A DNA stretch of 64,000 nt from Gammaproteobacteria bacterium (GCA_015709635.1 CP054180.1:1178001-1242000); one strand, 5' to 3'; shown: positions 52,429 through 62,302, counted from the first letter of the stretch. Numbers and translations are program-made. Notes: a model not told the origin generated them from the sequence alone.

Positions 52429-55400
52429 GTGCGAGAATGACACCAAGCTATTGGCGCAACTGAGCGAGCTGGCAGGCATATTGCCGGAATACACCGATAA
52501 CTGGCAACAGCGGCATATCGCCTCTGCAACAACCCAGCGTCTGCTATTGACCGCCATGGGATTCGACGTATCCACAGCGGAAAAAATCGCGGCCGCCATC
52601 CGGGAGCACAAATTGCGCCCTTGGTGCCGCATGCTTGAACCGGTATCGGTCGTGCCCTGGCATACACCCTGGGTGCGTCTGGTTACGCCGGATACTTGTT
52701 TTGACGATGACTGGGAATGGCGTCTGGAACTTGAAACAGGCGGTAACCTGCAAGGTTACTTCCGTCCTCAAGCGCTGCGGAAAATTAACACCAGAAAAAT
52801 TGAGCGCACTGCGTATATAGCCTGGCGTCTGGATTTACCGAAGTGTCCGACACCAGGCTATCATCGTTTGACCCTATGGCGTTGCGGCGAGCCTTGTGCA
52901 GAACAGACACTCATTGTTACCCCGGTTACCTGTTATCAACCTGAGGCGGTTGCCCGCACCGGCCGTGTTTGGGGTCCCGCCATACAGCTCTATGCCGTAA
53001 GATCGGAACGCAATTGGGGCATGGGTGATTTTACCGATCTGCGCAGACTGCTGGAGCAATGGGCGGCGCAAGGCGCGGATGTCATCGGTATCAATCCGCT
53101 GCATGCACTGTTTCCGCATAATCCGGAGCATGCCAGCCCGTATAGCCCTTCCAGCCGCTTATTTCTGAATGTTCTTTATCTTGACGTCGAGGCGGTTGCT
53201 GATTTTCATGAATGCGATGCGGTGCGCTCCATGTTGAGAACGCCGGAGTTTCAAATCCGCTTGGAAGGATTGCGGGCAGCCGCTATGGTCGATTACGCCG
53301 GTGTCGCTGCGCTCAAGTTGCCTTTGCTGGAAATGTTGTTTCAGCATTTTTTAACACAACATATTGCGATAAACAGCGAACGTGCTGCGGCTTTTCGCGC
53401 TTTTCAGGCGCAGGAAGGCGAGCATTTGTATCATCATGCCTTATTCGAAACATTACAAGAATACTTCCATAACCAAGATCCCAGCATCTGGGGTTGGCCG
53501 GTATGGCCGGAACCTTACCGCCAATTCGGATCGGATGAGGTTCGTGCATTTGAACTACAACACCGGGATCGCATTGAGTTTTTTGCTTACCTGCAATGGC
53601 AGGCGGATTTACAACTGGGTGCTGCCGGATGGCGTTCACTGGAATTAGGACTTGGCGTGGGTTTGTATCTGGATCTGGCGATTTCGGTGGACGGCAACGG
53701 GGCCGAAGCCTGGGCCAATCAGGCGCTTTACGCAATGGGCATAGGAATAGGGGCGCCGCCGGAGCTTAACAATCAGCTGGGTCAGGATTGGGGATTGCCG
53801 CCGCTCGTGCCCGATCGCCTGCGCGAAGCGGGCTATGCACCGTTCATTGCGACGCTCAGGCACGTGATGAGATATGCAGGCGCCTTGCGCCTTGATCATG
53901 TCATGGGATTGATGCGTCAATATTGGATCCCTGCCGATCTGACACCTGCGGAAGGCGCTTATGTGCGTTATCCTTTTGCGGATCTGCTCGGTATCCTGGC
54001 TCTGGAAAGTCAGCGTAATCAATGCCTGATCATCGGTGAGGATTTGGGAACTGTGCCAGCGGAGGTGCAGGCCGCTTTGCCGCCATTGGATATTCTCTCT
54101 TACCGGTTGCTGATATTGGAAAAGGATACAACCGGCAATTTCATCGCGCCGCAGAATTATCCCGCACAAGCGCTTGCAGCGGTGACAACGCATGACTTGC
54201 CGACGCTGCCGGGTTATTGGCAAGGACGGGATATCGTGCAACGCACGGCATTGCAGTTATTCAGTTCTGATGGCGCGCGCCGTACTGAAGTCGTGAACCG
54301 CGCGCAGGAGCGTGCTTATCTTCTGCTGTTGCTGGAGCAAGCTGAATTATTGCCGCAAGGCTTGGCGGCAAATCCCGCGTCATTACCCGCCGCAACAGCG
54401 GAATTCATTGTCGCGGTCTATAGCTACCTTGCCCGCAGTCCTGCCAAGCTATTGATGGTGCAAATGGAGGATGTGCTGGATGTCCTGGAACAAATCAATA
54501 TTCCTTCCACCACGACGCAACATCCGAATTGGCGCCGCAAAATTCCCATTTGCTTCGAAGCTTGTGCAACCGACCATAGGGTGCTTACCCTATGTGCCGC
54601 AATGCGACAGGAGCGTCCGCGCATGCGTGCTGCCACACCTAAGCGCAACCGGCGTTTGCGCATTCCGTTGTCTACCTACCGTTTGCAGCTCAGCCGGGAT
54701 TTTACTTTTGTGCAAGCGGCGCAACTGGTGCCTTATCTGGCCCAGCTCGGCATCAGTCATGTGTACTGTTCGCCTTATCTCAAGGCGCGCCCGGGTAGCA
54801 ATCACGGTTACGATATCGTTGATCACAATGCATTGAATCCTGAAATCGGAACGAAAGAGGAATTCGAGTCTTTCTGTGCGGCGCTGCGTGCGCACAGTAT
54901 GGGGCAAATCCTGGATCTGGTCCCCAATCACATGGGGGTGATGGGCGCCGATAACCAGTGGTGGCTTGATGTGCTTGAGAATGGATCTGCCTCGGCTTTT
55001 GCGTCTTTTTTCGATATCGACTGGCAGCCGCTCAAAAAAGAGCTATGCGGCAAAGTGTTGCTGCCCATACTGGGTAAATCCTATGGCAAGACGCTGGAAG
55101 ATGGCGAATTGAAGCTCAACTTTGATGAGCATTGCGGTAGTTTCAGTTTATGGTACTACCATCACCGTCTGCCGGTTACTCCGCGCGTTTATCCGCGCTT
55201 ATTGCGGCATCGTTTATCGTTATTGGAGGCGCAATTGCCGCCCGATGATGTTTACTTGCAAGAGCTCGCAAGCTTGATCACGGCTTTCGATAATCTGCCG
55301 CCGCAGGAAACCACCGCACCCGAAAGAATTCTGGAGCGGCGCCGCGATCAAGAGTTGCTCAAAAGACGTCTGGCGGCATTGCTCGAGGTTTCGCTATCCA

Positions 55401-57547
55401 TTAAGCAGATGGTGCAAGATACCCTCAACGATTATAACGGGGGGCTGGATAGTTCGGAGTCTTTTACGCTGCTGCATGAATTGCTCGAAGTTCAGTCCTG
55501 GCGGATTGCCAACTGGCGAGTGGCTTCCGATGAAATCAATTACCGCCGTTTTTTTGATATTAATGATCTGGCGGCCTTGCGCATGGAGGATCATCATGTT
55601 TTTGAGATCACTCACCAGCTGGCACTGGAATTGATTGCCGGCGGCAAAGTTGACGGCTTGCGCATCGATCATCCTGACGGATTATATGATCCGCTACAGT
55701 ATTTTCAACGGTTGCAGGACCGTGTAGCCATACAGTCGCCACCGGTCGAGGGAGAAAAGGCGGTTTATATCGTCGCCGAGAAAATCCTTGCCAGCCATGA
55801 ATCATTACACCAAGACTGGGCTATTCACGGCACCACGGGTTATGATTTCTGTAATTTGGTCAACGGACTGTTTGTCAATCCTCAAGCCAAGGCCGTACTG
55901 GAACGCACCTACCGTTCGTTTGCTCATACCCGGTTCGATTTTGAAGAACTGGCTTATTACAGCAAGCATCAAATCATGAAGCATGCGATGGCCAGCGAAC
56001 TCAATGTGATGGCAGGGCAATTGAGCCGTATCTGCGAGCTGCGGCCTTACACAAGAGACTTTACTGCCAACAATCTTCGCTACGCACTCGCCGAGGTAAC
56101 CGCTTGCTTGCCGGTTTACCGTACGTATGTGCGTGACAATCAGGTCACGGCGCTGGATCGGCGCTATGTCGAATGGGCAGTTGCAAAAGCCAAGAAACTC
56201 ACCCAGATCATGGATATTAGTATTTTTGATTTTGTCGGTTCGGTGCTGTTGCTGGATGCCGCAATTGACGAGGATCCGCTTTATGCCGCTGCTATCACTG
56301 GCTTTGCCATGAAGTTTCAGCAATTTTCCAGTCCGGTGATGGCCAAAGGTTACGAAGATACCGCCTTTTATCAGTACCATCGCCTGATTTCCCTGAATGA
56401 AGTGGGCGGCGATCCGCGAATTTTCGGTGTTTCCATCAACGCTTTTCATTCCGAGAATAGCAAACGTTTGGAATATTGGCCGCATTCCATGCTCAATACT
56501 TCCACGCACGACACTAAGCGTAGTGAAGATGTGCGGGCGCGCATCAATGTCTTATCCGAGATTTCCGGTGGTTGGCATAAACAGGTACTGCGTTGGCGGC
56601 AACTGAATAAAAATAAGAAACTGCATGTCAATGACGAAGAAATCCCGAGCGCCAATGACGAATACCTGATTTATCAAACATTGGTCGGTATTTGGCCATT
56701 GGGAGAATTTACTGCGACCGAACACCAAACGCTGATCGAGCGCATGGAAGCCTATATGCTCAAGGCGGTGCGCGAAGCGAAACATCACACCAGTTGGATC
56801 AATCCCAATACAGACTATGAAGAAGGTTTGTCGGCTTTCATTAAGAAACTGTTATGTTTTTCTGAAAAGAATACTTTTTTATCAGCCTTTCAGGTTTTTC
56901 ATCAAACGATCGCGCACTGGGGAATGTTGAATTCGTTATCACAAACCCTGCTTAAATTAACAGCGCCGGGCGTGCCCGATATCTATCAGGGTAATGAATT
57001 GTGGAATTTCAGTCTGGTAGATCCGGATAACCGGCAAGCTGTGAATTACACGCAAAACCAGCAATTACTGAAAGATCTGGAGGTACATGTCAATGTACCG
57101 CAGGATGCTCTGGCGCAGCGGGTAAAACAATTGCTGGAAGATATGACGGATGGGCGCGCCAAGCTGTATTTGACGTGGCAGCTTTTACAAAGCCGTAAGC
57201 GATGGCCGAATGTATTTCGGAACGGAGCCTATCTGCCGTTGACGGTGACAGGTCCTCAAAAAGATCACATTTGCGCATTTGCGCGCCGCACCGAGGAAAT
57301 GACGTTAATCGTCGTGGCGCCGCGCTGGTTCTCGCTGCTGGTACCGGCAGATGCCAGCGAATCGCTGTTGGAAAACATCAAGTGGGATGATGCGGCCATG
57401 ATCGAAATACCTGATCTTACCGCCAAACAGCAAGGTCTGAATGTATTGACACAAGAAGTTGTGCCGGTCATTCGGACAAACGGTGTATCGCAACTGGTGG
57501 TTGCAACCTTGTTGGCATCGTTCCCGGTTGCGTTGTTACAATTCTGA
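52421..57547 (+). CDS. Fusion of 4-alpha-glucanotransferase (MalQ) and maltooligosyl-trehalose synthase (TreY)
   Basis: A single 1708-residue frame. Residues 1-720 are GH77 amylomaltase: RNWGMGDFTDLRRLLEQW, SPYSPSSRLFLNVLYLDV, nucleophile Asp near 490 in LRLDHVMGLMRQYW, Glu in IIGEDLGTVP, Asp in TTHDLPTLPGYW. Residues 745-1700 are GH13 TreY: IPLSTYRLQLSRDFTF, ILDLVPNHMGVM, nucleophile Asp near 1081 in GLRIDHPDGLYDP, Glu in IVAEKILA, Asp in STHDTKRSEDVRAR. All catalytic residues of both halves are present. MalQ can lengthen maltooligosaccharides that TreY then rearranges to end in trehalose. It overlaps treZ by 8 bases. Confidence 0.93.
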   Translation: MAKCENDTKLLAQLSELAGILPEYTDNWQQRHIASATTQRLLLTAMGFDVSTAEKIAAAIREHKLRPWCRMLEPVSVVPWHTPWVRLVTPDTCFDDDWEWRLELETGGNLQGYFRPQALRKINTRKIERTAYIAWRLDLPKCPTPGYHRLTLWRCGEPCAEQTLIVTPVTCYQPEAVARTGRVWGPAIQLYAVRSERNWGMGDFTDLRRLLEQWAAQGADVIGINPLHALFPHNPEHASPYSPSSRLFLNVLYLDVEAVADFHECDAVRSMLRTPEFQIRLEGLRAAAMVDYAGVAALKLPLLEMLFQHFLTQHIAINSERAAAFRAFQAQEGEHLYHHALFETLQEYFHNQDPSIWGWPVWPEPYRQFGSDEVRAFELQHRDRIEFFAYLQWQADLQLGAAGWRSLELGLGVGLYLDLAISVDGNGAEAWANQALYAMGIGIGAPPELNNQLGQDWGLPPLVPDRLREAGYAPFIATLRHVMRYAGALRLDHVMGLMRQYWIPADLTPAEGAYVRYPFADLLGILALESQRNQCLIIGEDLGTVPAEVQAALPPLDILSYRLLILEKDTTGNFIAPQNYPAQALAAVTTHDLPTLPGYWQGRDIVQRTALQLFSSDGARRTEVVNRAQERAYLLLLLEQAELLPQGLAANPASLPAATAEFIVAVYSYLARSPAKLLMVQMEDVLDVLEQINIPSTTTQHPNWRRKIPICFEACATDHRVLTLCAAMRQERPRMRAATPKRNRRLRIPLSTYRLQLSRDFTFVQAAQLVPYLAQLGISHVYCSPYLKARPGSNHGYDIVDHNALNPEIGTKEEFESFCAALRAHSMGQILDLVPNHMGVMGADNQWWLDVLENGSASAFASFFDIDWQPLKKELCGKVLLPILGKSYGKTLEDGELKLNFDEHCGSFSLWYYHHRLPVTPRVYPRLLRHRLSLLEAQLPPDDVYLQELASLITAFDNLPPQETTAPERILERRRDQELLKRRLAALLEVSLSIKQMVQDTLNDYNGGLDSSESFTLLHELLEVQSWRIANWRVASDEINYRRFFDINDLAALRMEDHHVFEITHQLALELIAGGKVDGLRIDHPDGLYDPLQYFQRLQDRVAIQSPPVEGEKAVYIVAEKILASHESLHQDWAIHGTTGYDFCNLVNGLFVNPQAKAVLERTYRSFAHTRFDFEELAYYSKHQIMKHAMASELNVMAGQLSRICELRPYTRDFTANNLRYALAEVTACLPVYRTYVRDNQVTALDRRYVEWAVAKAKKLTQIMDISIFDFVGSVLLLDAAIDEDPLYAAAITGFAMKFQQFSSPVMAKGYEDTAFYQYHRLISLNEVGGDPRIFGVSINAFHSENSKRLEYWPHSMLNTSTHDTKRSEDVRARINVLSEISGGWHKQVLRWRQLNKNKKLHVNDEEIPSANDEYLIYQTLVGIWPLGEFTATEHQTLIERMEAYMLKAVREAKHHTSWINPNTDYEEGLSAFIKKLLCFSEKNTFLSAFQVFHQTIAHWGMLNSLSQTLLKLTAPGVPDIYQGNELWNFSLVDPDNRQAVNYTQNQQLLKDLEVHVNVPQDALAQRVKQLLEDMTDGRAKLYLTWQLLQSRKRWPNVFRNGAYLPLTVTGPQKDHICAFARRTEEMTLIVVAPRWFSLLVPADASESLLENIKWDDAAMIEIPDLTAKQQGLNVLTQEVVPVIRTNGVSQLVVATLLASFPVALLQF

Positions 57548-57654
57548 TTCGTTGATATCGATAATTGGTCGTGGAAAAAGCGTGTGGTGATCGTTTTTGA
57601 GAGCCGGATCTGGAAGAACCGGCAAGATAGGGTTGATGCTCGGTGCCCGATTAC

Positions 57655-58095
57655 TCACCAAACAGTTTGGAGCCATTGCGCCAAATCCGGTTTGACCACT
57701 ACCAGTATCACAACCGCAAACAGAATCAACACGGGAAATTCATTGAACCAGCGGTAAAATACATGACCATGCCGGTTGGCATCGTTTTTGAACGCCTTGA
57801 CGTATTTTCCGCAGTAATAATGGTAATAAAGTAATATCAAAACCAGTGCGACTTTGGCGTACAGCCAATCGCCGGAGAAGCCGTAACCTACCCACAGCCA
57901 CACACCGAACACCACGGTCAGCACGGCACCGGGGGTCATAATGCCGTAATACAATTTGCGTTCCATGATCTTGAAACGTTCCTTACCGGGTTGATCTTCG
58001 CACATGGCGTGATAGACGAACAAACGCGGCAGGTAAAAAAGTCCGGCGAACCAGGTGACCATGAAAATAATGTGCAGTGATTTTATCCAGAGCAT
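57655..58095 (-). CDS. hemJ: Protoporphyrinogen IX oxidase HemJ
   Basis: A 146-residue inner membrane protein with four helices, the last-but-one step of haem synthesis in bacteria lacking HemG and HemY. LWIKSLHIIFMVTWFAGLFY holds one conserved His; PRLFVYHA and the later RWFNEFPVLIL are family blocks. Haem supply is a central need for an ammonia oxidiser rich in cytochrome c. It faces away from the M32 gene, with a 119-base gap. Confidence 0.93.
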   Translation of the reverse strand: MLWIKSLHIIFMVTWFAGLFYLPRLFVYHAMCEDQPGKERFKIMERKLYYGIMTPGAVLTVVFGVWLWVGYGFSGDWLYAKVALVLILLYYHYYCGKYVKAFKNDANRHGHVFYRWFNEFPVLILFAVVILVVVKPDLAQWLQTVW

Positions 58096-58214
58096 GGCAA
58101 TGTGAGCGATTGGTGGAAAAGTTGTTATGATACTGACCTTGTGGTGTGAGCGCCATCCCTTGGGATTAGGGTGAATGTGCGCGCTGAAGCAATGAATTTG
58201 GAAACGGGAGAGCG

Positions 58215-59720
58215 ATGAATCCGCATTATCAAAATTTGGTGCAGCGGCTGGAAGAAATTACCCATTTGAGCGGTGTCATGAGCACGCTGGGGTGGGATCA
58301 GGAAGTGATGATGCCGCCGGGTGCCGGTGATGCGCGCGCCAAGCAGATTGCCGCGTTGGCGGGAGTAATTCACGAACGCATGACCGATCCCGGCTTGGGA
58401 GATTGTTTGAATGAATTGGAAATGCAGGGATATGCCGATTGGGGTGAAGCGGAGCGATGCAATATCCGTGAAGCGCTGCGTAGTTATGAACTGGAAACCA
58501 AAGTACCGAAGCGGTTGGTGCAGGAATTGGCGGAACTCAGTTCGCGCGGGCATGGTGTATGGGTCGTGGCGCGCCAGCAAAATAAGTTCGCCGATTTTGC
58601 GCCGGTATTGCAGCGTTTCTTACAGTTGAAGAAAGAATGGGCGCAGTGTGTGTTGCCCGACCTTGATTCTTACGATGCGAATATCGATTTATTCGAACGC
58701 GGCACGACAATAGCTATGATCACACCGGTATTCGAACGATTGAAAATGGAATTGATTCCCTTGATTCATGCCATCCAGAATCAGGCTGATCAGCCGGATA
58801 CTTCGTTCTTGCAGGGCAGGTTTGCACTGGATAAACAGGAAGCACTGGCGCGCAAAATCAGCCGTGATATCGGTTTCGATTTTGAGCAGGGTCGCATGGA
58901 TGTGTCGGTGCATCCGTTTTGCGGCGGCAGTCACCCGACCGATGTGCGCATCACCACGCGCTATAGCGAACGTAATTTCATCGAATCGCTATATGCCGTG
59001 ATTCATGAAACGGGGCATGCGCTGTATGAACAGGGACGGCCGCGTGCACTCGGCGATTTGCCGGTATCCGAATCGTTGACGATGGGTATCCATGAATCGC
59101 AGTCGCTGTTCTGGGAACGCATGATTGCGCAAAGCAGGCCTTTTTGTCAGCATTATTTCGCTACGATCCGTGCAACATTCCCGGAAAATTTACAGCATGT
59201 CACCGTGGATTCGTTTTATCGCGCGATCAATACTTGCAAGCCGGATTTTATCCGGGTTGAGGCGGATGAAGTGACGTATCCGTTGCATATCATTCTGCGC
59301 TATGAGATCGAGAGAGGATTGTTTGACGGTTCGATGGCGGTTGATGATTTACCGGCAATCTGGAATGAGCTGACACGGAAATATTTGAGAATCGATCCGC
59401 CGAACGATGCGCTTGGGGTGTTGCAGGATTCCCATTGGAGCAGCGGTGCGTTTGGGTATTTCCCTTCGTATACCTTAGGAGCGATGTATGCGTGCCAATT
59501 TTATCAAGCGTTGCTAAATGAGCAACCCGATACCGGGCAGAATATCGCCAATGGGAATTTTGCTCCGATTAAAAACTGGCTCAATGAAAAAATCCATCGG
59601 CAGGGCAGACTTTACACGCCGCAACAATTGATCGAACGTGTAACCGGTGAGCCGCTGAATCCGGATTATTTCATCGATTATCTTAAGAATAAATACCGTG
59701 GTATTTATCAGCTTGCTTGA
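58215..59720 (+). CDS. Carboxypeptidase Taq (M32 metallopeptidase)
   Basis: A 501-residue M32 metallocarboxypeptidase, cytoplasmic, removing C-terminal residues from peptides. The zinc motif is HETGH (His264, His268) in YAVIHETGHALYEQG, with the third ligand Glu near 294 in GIHESQSLFWERM. The specific stretches DVRITTRYSERNF and YFPSYTLGAMYACQ (near 415) are present. A GGGAGAG site precedes the ATG. Length is standard. It is a single gene. Confidence 0.95.
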   Translation: MNPHYQNLVQRLEEITHLSGVMSTLGWDQEVMMPPGAGDARAKQIAALAGVIHERMTDPGLGDCLNELEMQGYADWGEAERCNIREALRSYELETKVPKRLVQELAELSSRGHGVWVVARQQNKFADFAPVLQRFLQLKKEWAQCVLPDLDSYDANIDLFERGTTIAMITPVFERLKMELIPLIHAIQNQADQPDTSFLQGRFALDKQEALARKISRDIGFDFEQGRMDVSVHPFCGGSHPTDVRITTRYSERNFIESLYAVIHETGHALYEQGRPRALGDLPVSESLTMGIHESQSLFWERMIAQSRPFCQHYFATIRATFPENLQHVTVDSFYRAINTCKPDFIRVEADEVTYPLHIILRYEIERGLFDGSMAVDDLPAIWNELTRKYLRIDPPNDALGVLQDSHWSSGAFGYFPSYTLGAMYACQFYQALLNEQPDTGQNIANGNFAPIKNWLNEKIHRQGRLYTPQQLIERVTGEPLNPDYFIDYLKNKYRGIYQLA

Positions 59721-59732
59721 AACCAGGAAGTT

Positions 59733-60560
59733 TTATACTTGCCTGCGGCCTTGATTGTTCTCAATCCATTTTTTCACGCGATTGGCATCGCCAATGCGAG
59801 TATTTTTTCCCCAGGAATTCAGCAGAACGATGACCATCGGCTGTCCGGAAATTTTTGCTTGCATCACCAAACAGCGCCCAGCTTCGCTTAGATAACCGGT
59901 TTTGGAAACATCGATATTCCAACCTTGATTACGCACCAGGCTGTTGGAATTGACATATTGTAATTGTCCGCGCCTGTTTCCTGGAGAAACGGAATGTTGT
60001 GAGGTGGTCGAGAATTCTCGAATGGCGGCATAGTTGTTGGAAGCGGTGACCATTTTGGCTAGGTCGCGCGCGGTTGCGACATTGCCGCTATTCAGGCCGG
60101 TTGCATCGACAAAACGGCTGTTGGTCATTCCAAGCTTCCTGGCTTTTGCATTCATGGCGTTTACGAATGCTCTGGCACCACCGGGATAAGTCCTGCCAAG
60201 CGCTGCTGCAGCGCGATTTTCGGAAGACATTAACGCCAATCGCAACAACTCGTAGCGTGGGAATGTGCTGCCTACGGGTAAACGCGAAGATGAATTTTTG
60301 AGCTTGTCGACATCCGCGCTGGTGATGGTGATGTTCTCGTTCGGCGACAATCGCGCATCCAACGTGACCATTGCAGTCATCAGTTTGGTAATGGATGCAA
60401 TCGGCATCACCTTGTCGGCGTTTTTATCGTAAATAACGCGCTCATTCTTTGGATTAAAAACGAGAGCGGCTTGCGATTTAATATCCGGATTATCTTTCTG
60501 CGCTAAAACATTACCGGCAAAAAAAGATAAAGCGCAAAATAAAAAAATTCCCCATTTCAT
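59733..60560 (-). CDS. pbpG: D-alanyl-D-alanine endopeptidase (PBP7/8)
   Basis: Periplasmic penicillin-binding protein that cleaves DD-crosslinks between peptidoglycan stems. The signal peptide is MKWGIFLFCALSFFAGNVLA. The active-site triplet motifs are SITKLMTAM, SSENRAA and KTGYLSEAG. It lacks the extra C-terminal domain of PBP5, as PBP7 should; the 275-residue length fits. Its upstream region is the 487 bp AT-rich gap. Confidence 0.93.
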   Translation of the reverse strand: MKWGIFLFCALSFFAGNVLAQKDNPDIKSQAALVFNPKNERVIYDKNADKVMPIASITKLMTAMVTLDARLSPNENITITSADVDKLKNSSSRLPVGSTFPRYELLRLALMSSENRAAAALGRTYPGGARAFVNAMNAKARKLGMTNSRFVDATGLNSGNVATARDLAKMVTASNNYAAIREFSTTSQHSVSPGNRRGQLQYVNSNSLVRNQGWNIDVSKTGYLSEAGRCLVMQAKISGQPMVIVLLNSWGKNTRIGDANRVKKWIENNQGRRQV

Positions 60561-61047
60561 TCTTTCTACTCTCCAATTGACAAAAATGACAAGTTCTTAT
60601 GAATTCATCTTAGTATTTTTATGAACGAGAATAATGTCAGTCTAGAGTTTTATATATTTTGAATCATTCTATTTTACTATAGTTTTATCAATATTTTTGT
60701 AGAAACTTAAGAATAAATTCTTTATTTGTAAAAGGTTAAGCTATTATGATGATAGATCATGTAATGAAATCATATCTATGATCATGATTCTTAATCATTA
60801 ACCAAATTTTAGGGTAATCAGGAATGGTGGTTTTTTACAGCTGACTTGTGAAACCTGAGGAATAATAAGTGAAAGTGTGAGTGCCGAAAAATAAGCGAAG
60901 TATTTAATTACTGAAAAATAATAGGTCAAGCCAACAGCTGCCAAATATTCAATCCCTATCCAATTTTTTTGTATTTGAGATGCAGCAGAGAAAAACTTTT
61001 TTGTGTAGCTTGACCTATCCGCCGGTTACATCGTAACCGCTTTGTTA
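60561..61047. other. AT-rich gap between pbpG and a small secreted protein (487 bp)
   Basis: Very AT-rich, no ORF beyond a few codons. It should contain the pbpG promoter. The only structure seen is the inverted repeat at 60921-61018, listed separately. Confidence 0.5.
60921..61018. repeat. 98 bp stretch bounded by 11 bp inverted repeats
   Basis: ATAGGTCAAGC (60921-60931) and its exact complement GCTTGACCTAT (61008-61018) bracket 76 bases of non-coding DNA. It could be a small transposable remnant. Only one copy is present in the window and no target duplication is clear. Confidence 0.45.
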
Positions 61048-61275
61048 CTATTTACCAAAATTAGGTTGTTTTACTTTGGCTGGACAAGTAATCATCTCAC
61101 CGTCGGTGCGATCTCTAATTTTTTCGCCGTCTTTTTTGCCTTCACATGACATTTTATTCAAGATGTCTTGCGCCGCCATCGGTGGCATTTTCGATTCTTT
61201 GTTTCCGCTTGCCATGGTGACAGAAGACCCCATCAAAAAGACTAAACCGATTGCAGCGATAAGATATTTGTTCAT
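61048..61275 (-). CDS. Small secreted protein of unknown function, 75 residues
   Basis: MNKYLIAAIGLVFLMGSSV leads a signal peptide with cleavage likely after VTMA. The mature part is about 52 residues, rich in Lys/Asp with two cysteines (MSCEGKK and MITCPAK) that may form a disulfide in the periplasm. The first mature half (MAAQDILNKMSCEGKKDG) is helical in character. A GGAGT site precedes the ATG. I do not recognise the family. It is transcribed alone in an AT-rich setting. Confidence 0.65.
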   Translation of the reverse strand: MNKYLIAAIGLVFLMGSSVTMASGNKESKMPPMAAQDILNKMSCEGKKDGEKIRDRTDGEMITCPAKVKQPNFGK

Positions 61276-61481
61276 TTTTTACTCCTATATTAATGTTATG
61301 AAGGAAGCCAATTTTAATATACCTGACTTGCCAGCCATGAATTTATCACAATCATAACTGTCATGGCCATTTCTTTTTAAAATCTTGCGTATTGAGGAAT
61401 CGAATTGCCATACTTTATGTAGCTGATCAAGCAAAAATTCAGTGGATTTAAAAGGAATTTATTTTATTTATGGGGAAAACG

Positions 61482-61850
61482 CTAGATCAAAAGAGCCGCA
61501 GCGACACGACGTCCTTCCTCAACCAATATATTGTAAGTGCGGCAGCATGCTTGGGTATCCATTATTTCTACTCCGATCCCCATTTTTGCCAGCTGAATAA
61601 GTAAGGTATGGTCGGGAAATCGATGCTCGGCACCTGTTCCAAGGAGAATGATCTCGGGTGATAGTGGTAATAAGTTTTCGAAATGCTGAAGTTCTAATTC
61701 TTGTACTGATGCGATAGGCCAATTCTCGATCAGATGATCGGGCAGCACAATCAGGTTTTTTTCGTACCGGGTTTGATTGATCAATACATATCCTTCACCA
61801 TAACCGGTGAAAAAATTGTGCTGTGCGAAGTTTGCAAGGTGAAGCTTCAA
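61482..61850 (-). CDS. Mth938-like (DUF498) domain protein
   Basis: A 122-residue protein of the Mth938/NDUFAF3-like family: GYVLINQTRYEKNLIVLPD, EIILLGTGAEHRFP and GVEIMDTQACCRTYNILVEEGR. The eukaryotic relative assists assembly of respiratory complex I; bacterial copies are uncharacterised. An AGGAGGG-like site (reverse of CCTCC... at 61852-61857) precedes the start. It lies downstream of the acyl carrier protein gene on the same strand with 128 bases between. Confidence 0.85.
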   Translation of the reverse strand: MKLHLANFAQHNFFTGYGEGYVLINQTRYEKNLIVLPDHLIENWPIASVQELELQHFENLLPLSPEIILLGTGAEHRFPDHTLLIQLAKMGIGVEIMDTQACCRTYNILVEEGRRVAAALLI

Positions 61851-61978
61851 AGGAGGGTTTCCTGATATAGGTGGACTAACTATTCGTGATTATGCATGAT
61901 TCAAATCAAAAAACAATCTTTGTCGTCTTCAAAGTTTCATCGGAGTGCGCGGATTGCCGGTCTTTTTCTATGTGTGGC

Positions 61979-62302
61979 TCACACGGATTGTTTGTTGTTT
62001 TCAGCTACTTTATGTTTTACAAACTCAGTCAGCGTACCAAGTGTCGCGAAGGTTTGTGCGCTAATTTCGTCGTCTTTTATCGAGATGGAAAATTTCTTTT
62101 CTATCGCCAGAATGACTGTAACGACTGCAACCGAATCAAGTTCGGGAATGTTGCCGAGTAAGATCATATCCGGCCCCATTCTATCCAGTCGATCGCCTAA
62201 TCCCAGGGTATTCGTCAGAACTCTTTTTATTTCAGTGATATAGTCTATTTCTGTCACAATAAGAAGCTTTTCGTTTTTATAAATGCTAAAAGAGCCGCTC
62301 AT
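61979..62302 (-). CDS. Stand-alone acyl carrier protein
   Basis: A 107-residue carrier protein with the 4'-phosphopantetheine site at Ser57 in PELDSVAVVTVI. It differs from housekeeping AcpP in its GLGDRLDRMGPDMILLGNIP lead and KKFSISIKDDEISAQTFAT. It resembles ACPs found with exosortase/PEP-CTERM polysaccharide clusters, though no such cluster is visible here. A GTG at residue 16 is an alternative start that would give a more usual length near 92. No acyl-AMP ligase or ketosynthase is adjacent. Confidence 0.8.
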   Translation of the reverse strand: MSGSFSIYKNEKLLIVTEIDYITEIKRVLTNTLGLGDRLDRMGPDMILLGNIPELDSVAVVTVILAIEKKFSISIKDDEISAQTFATLGTLTEFVKHKVAENNKQSV

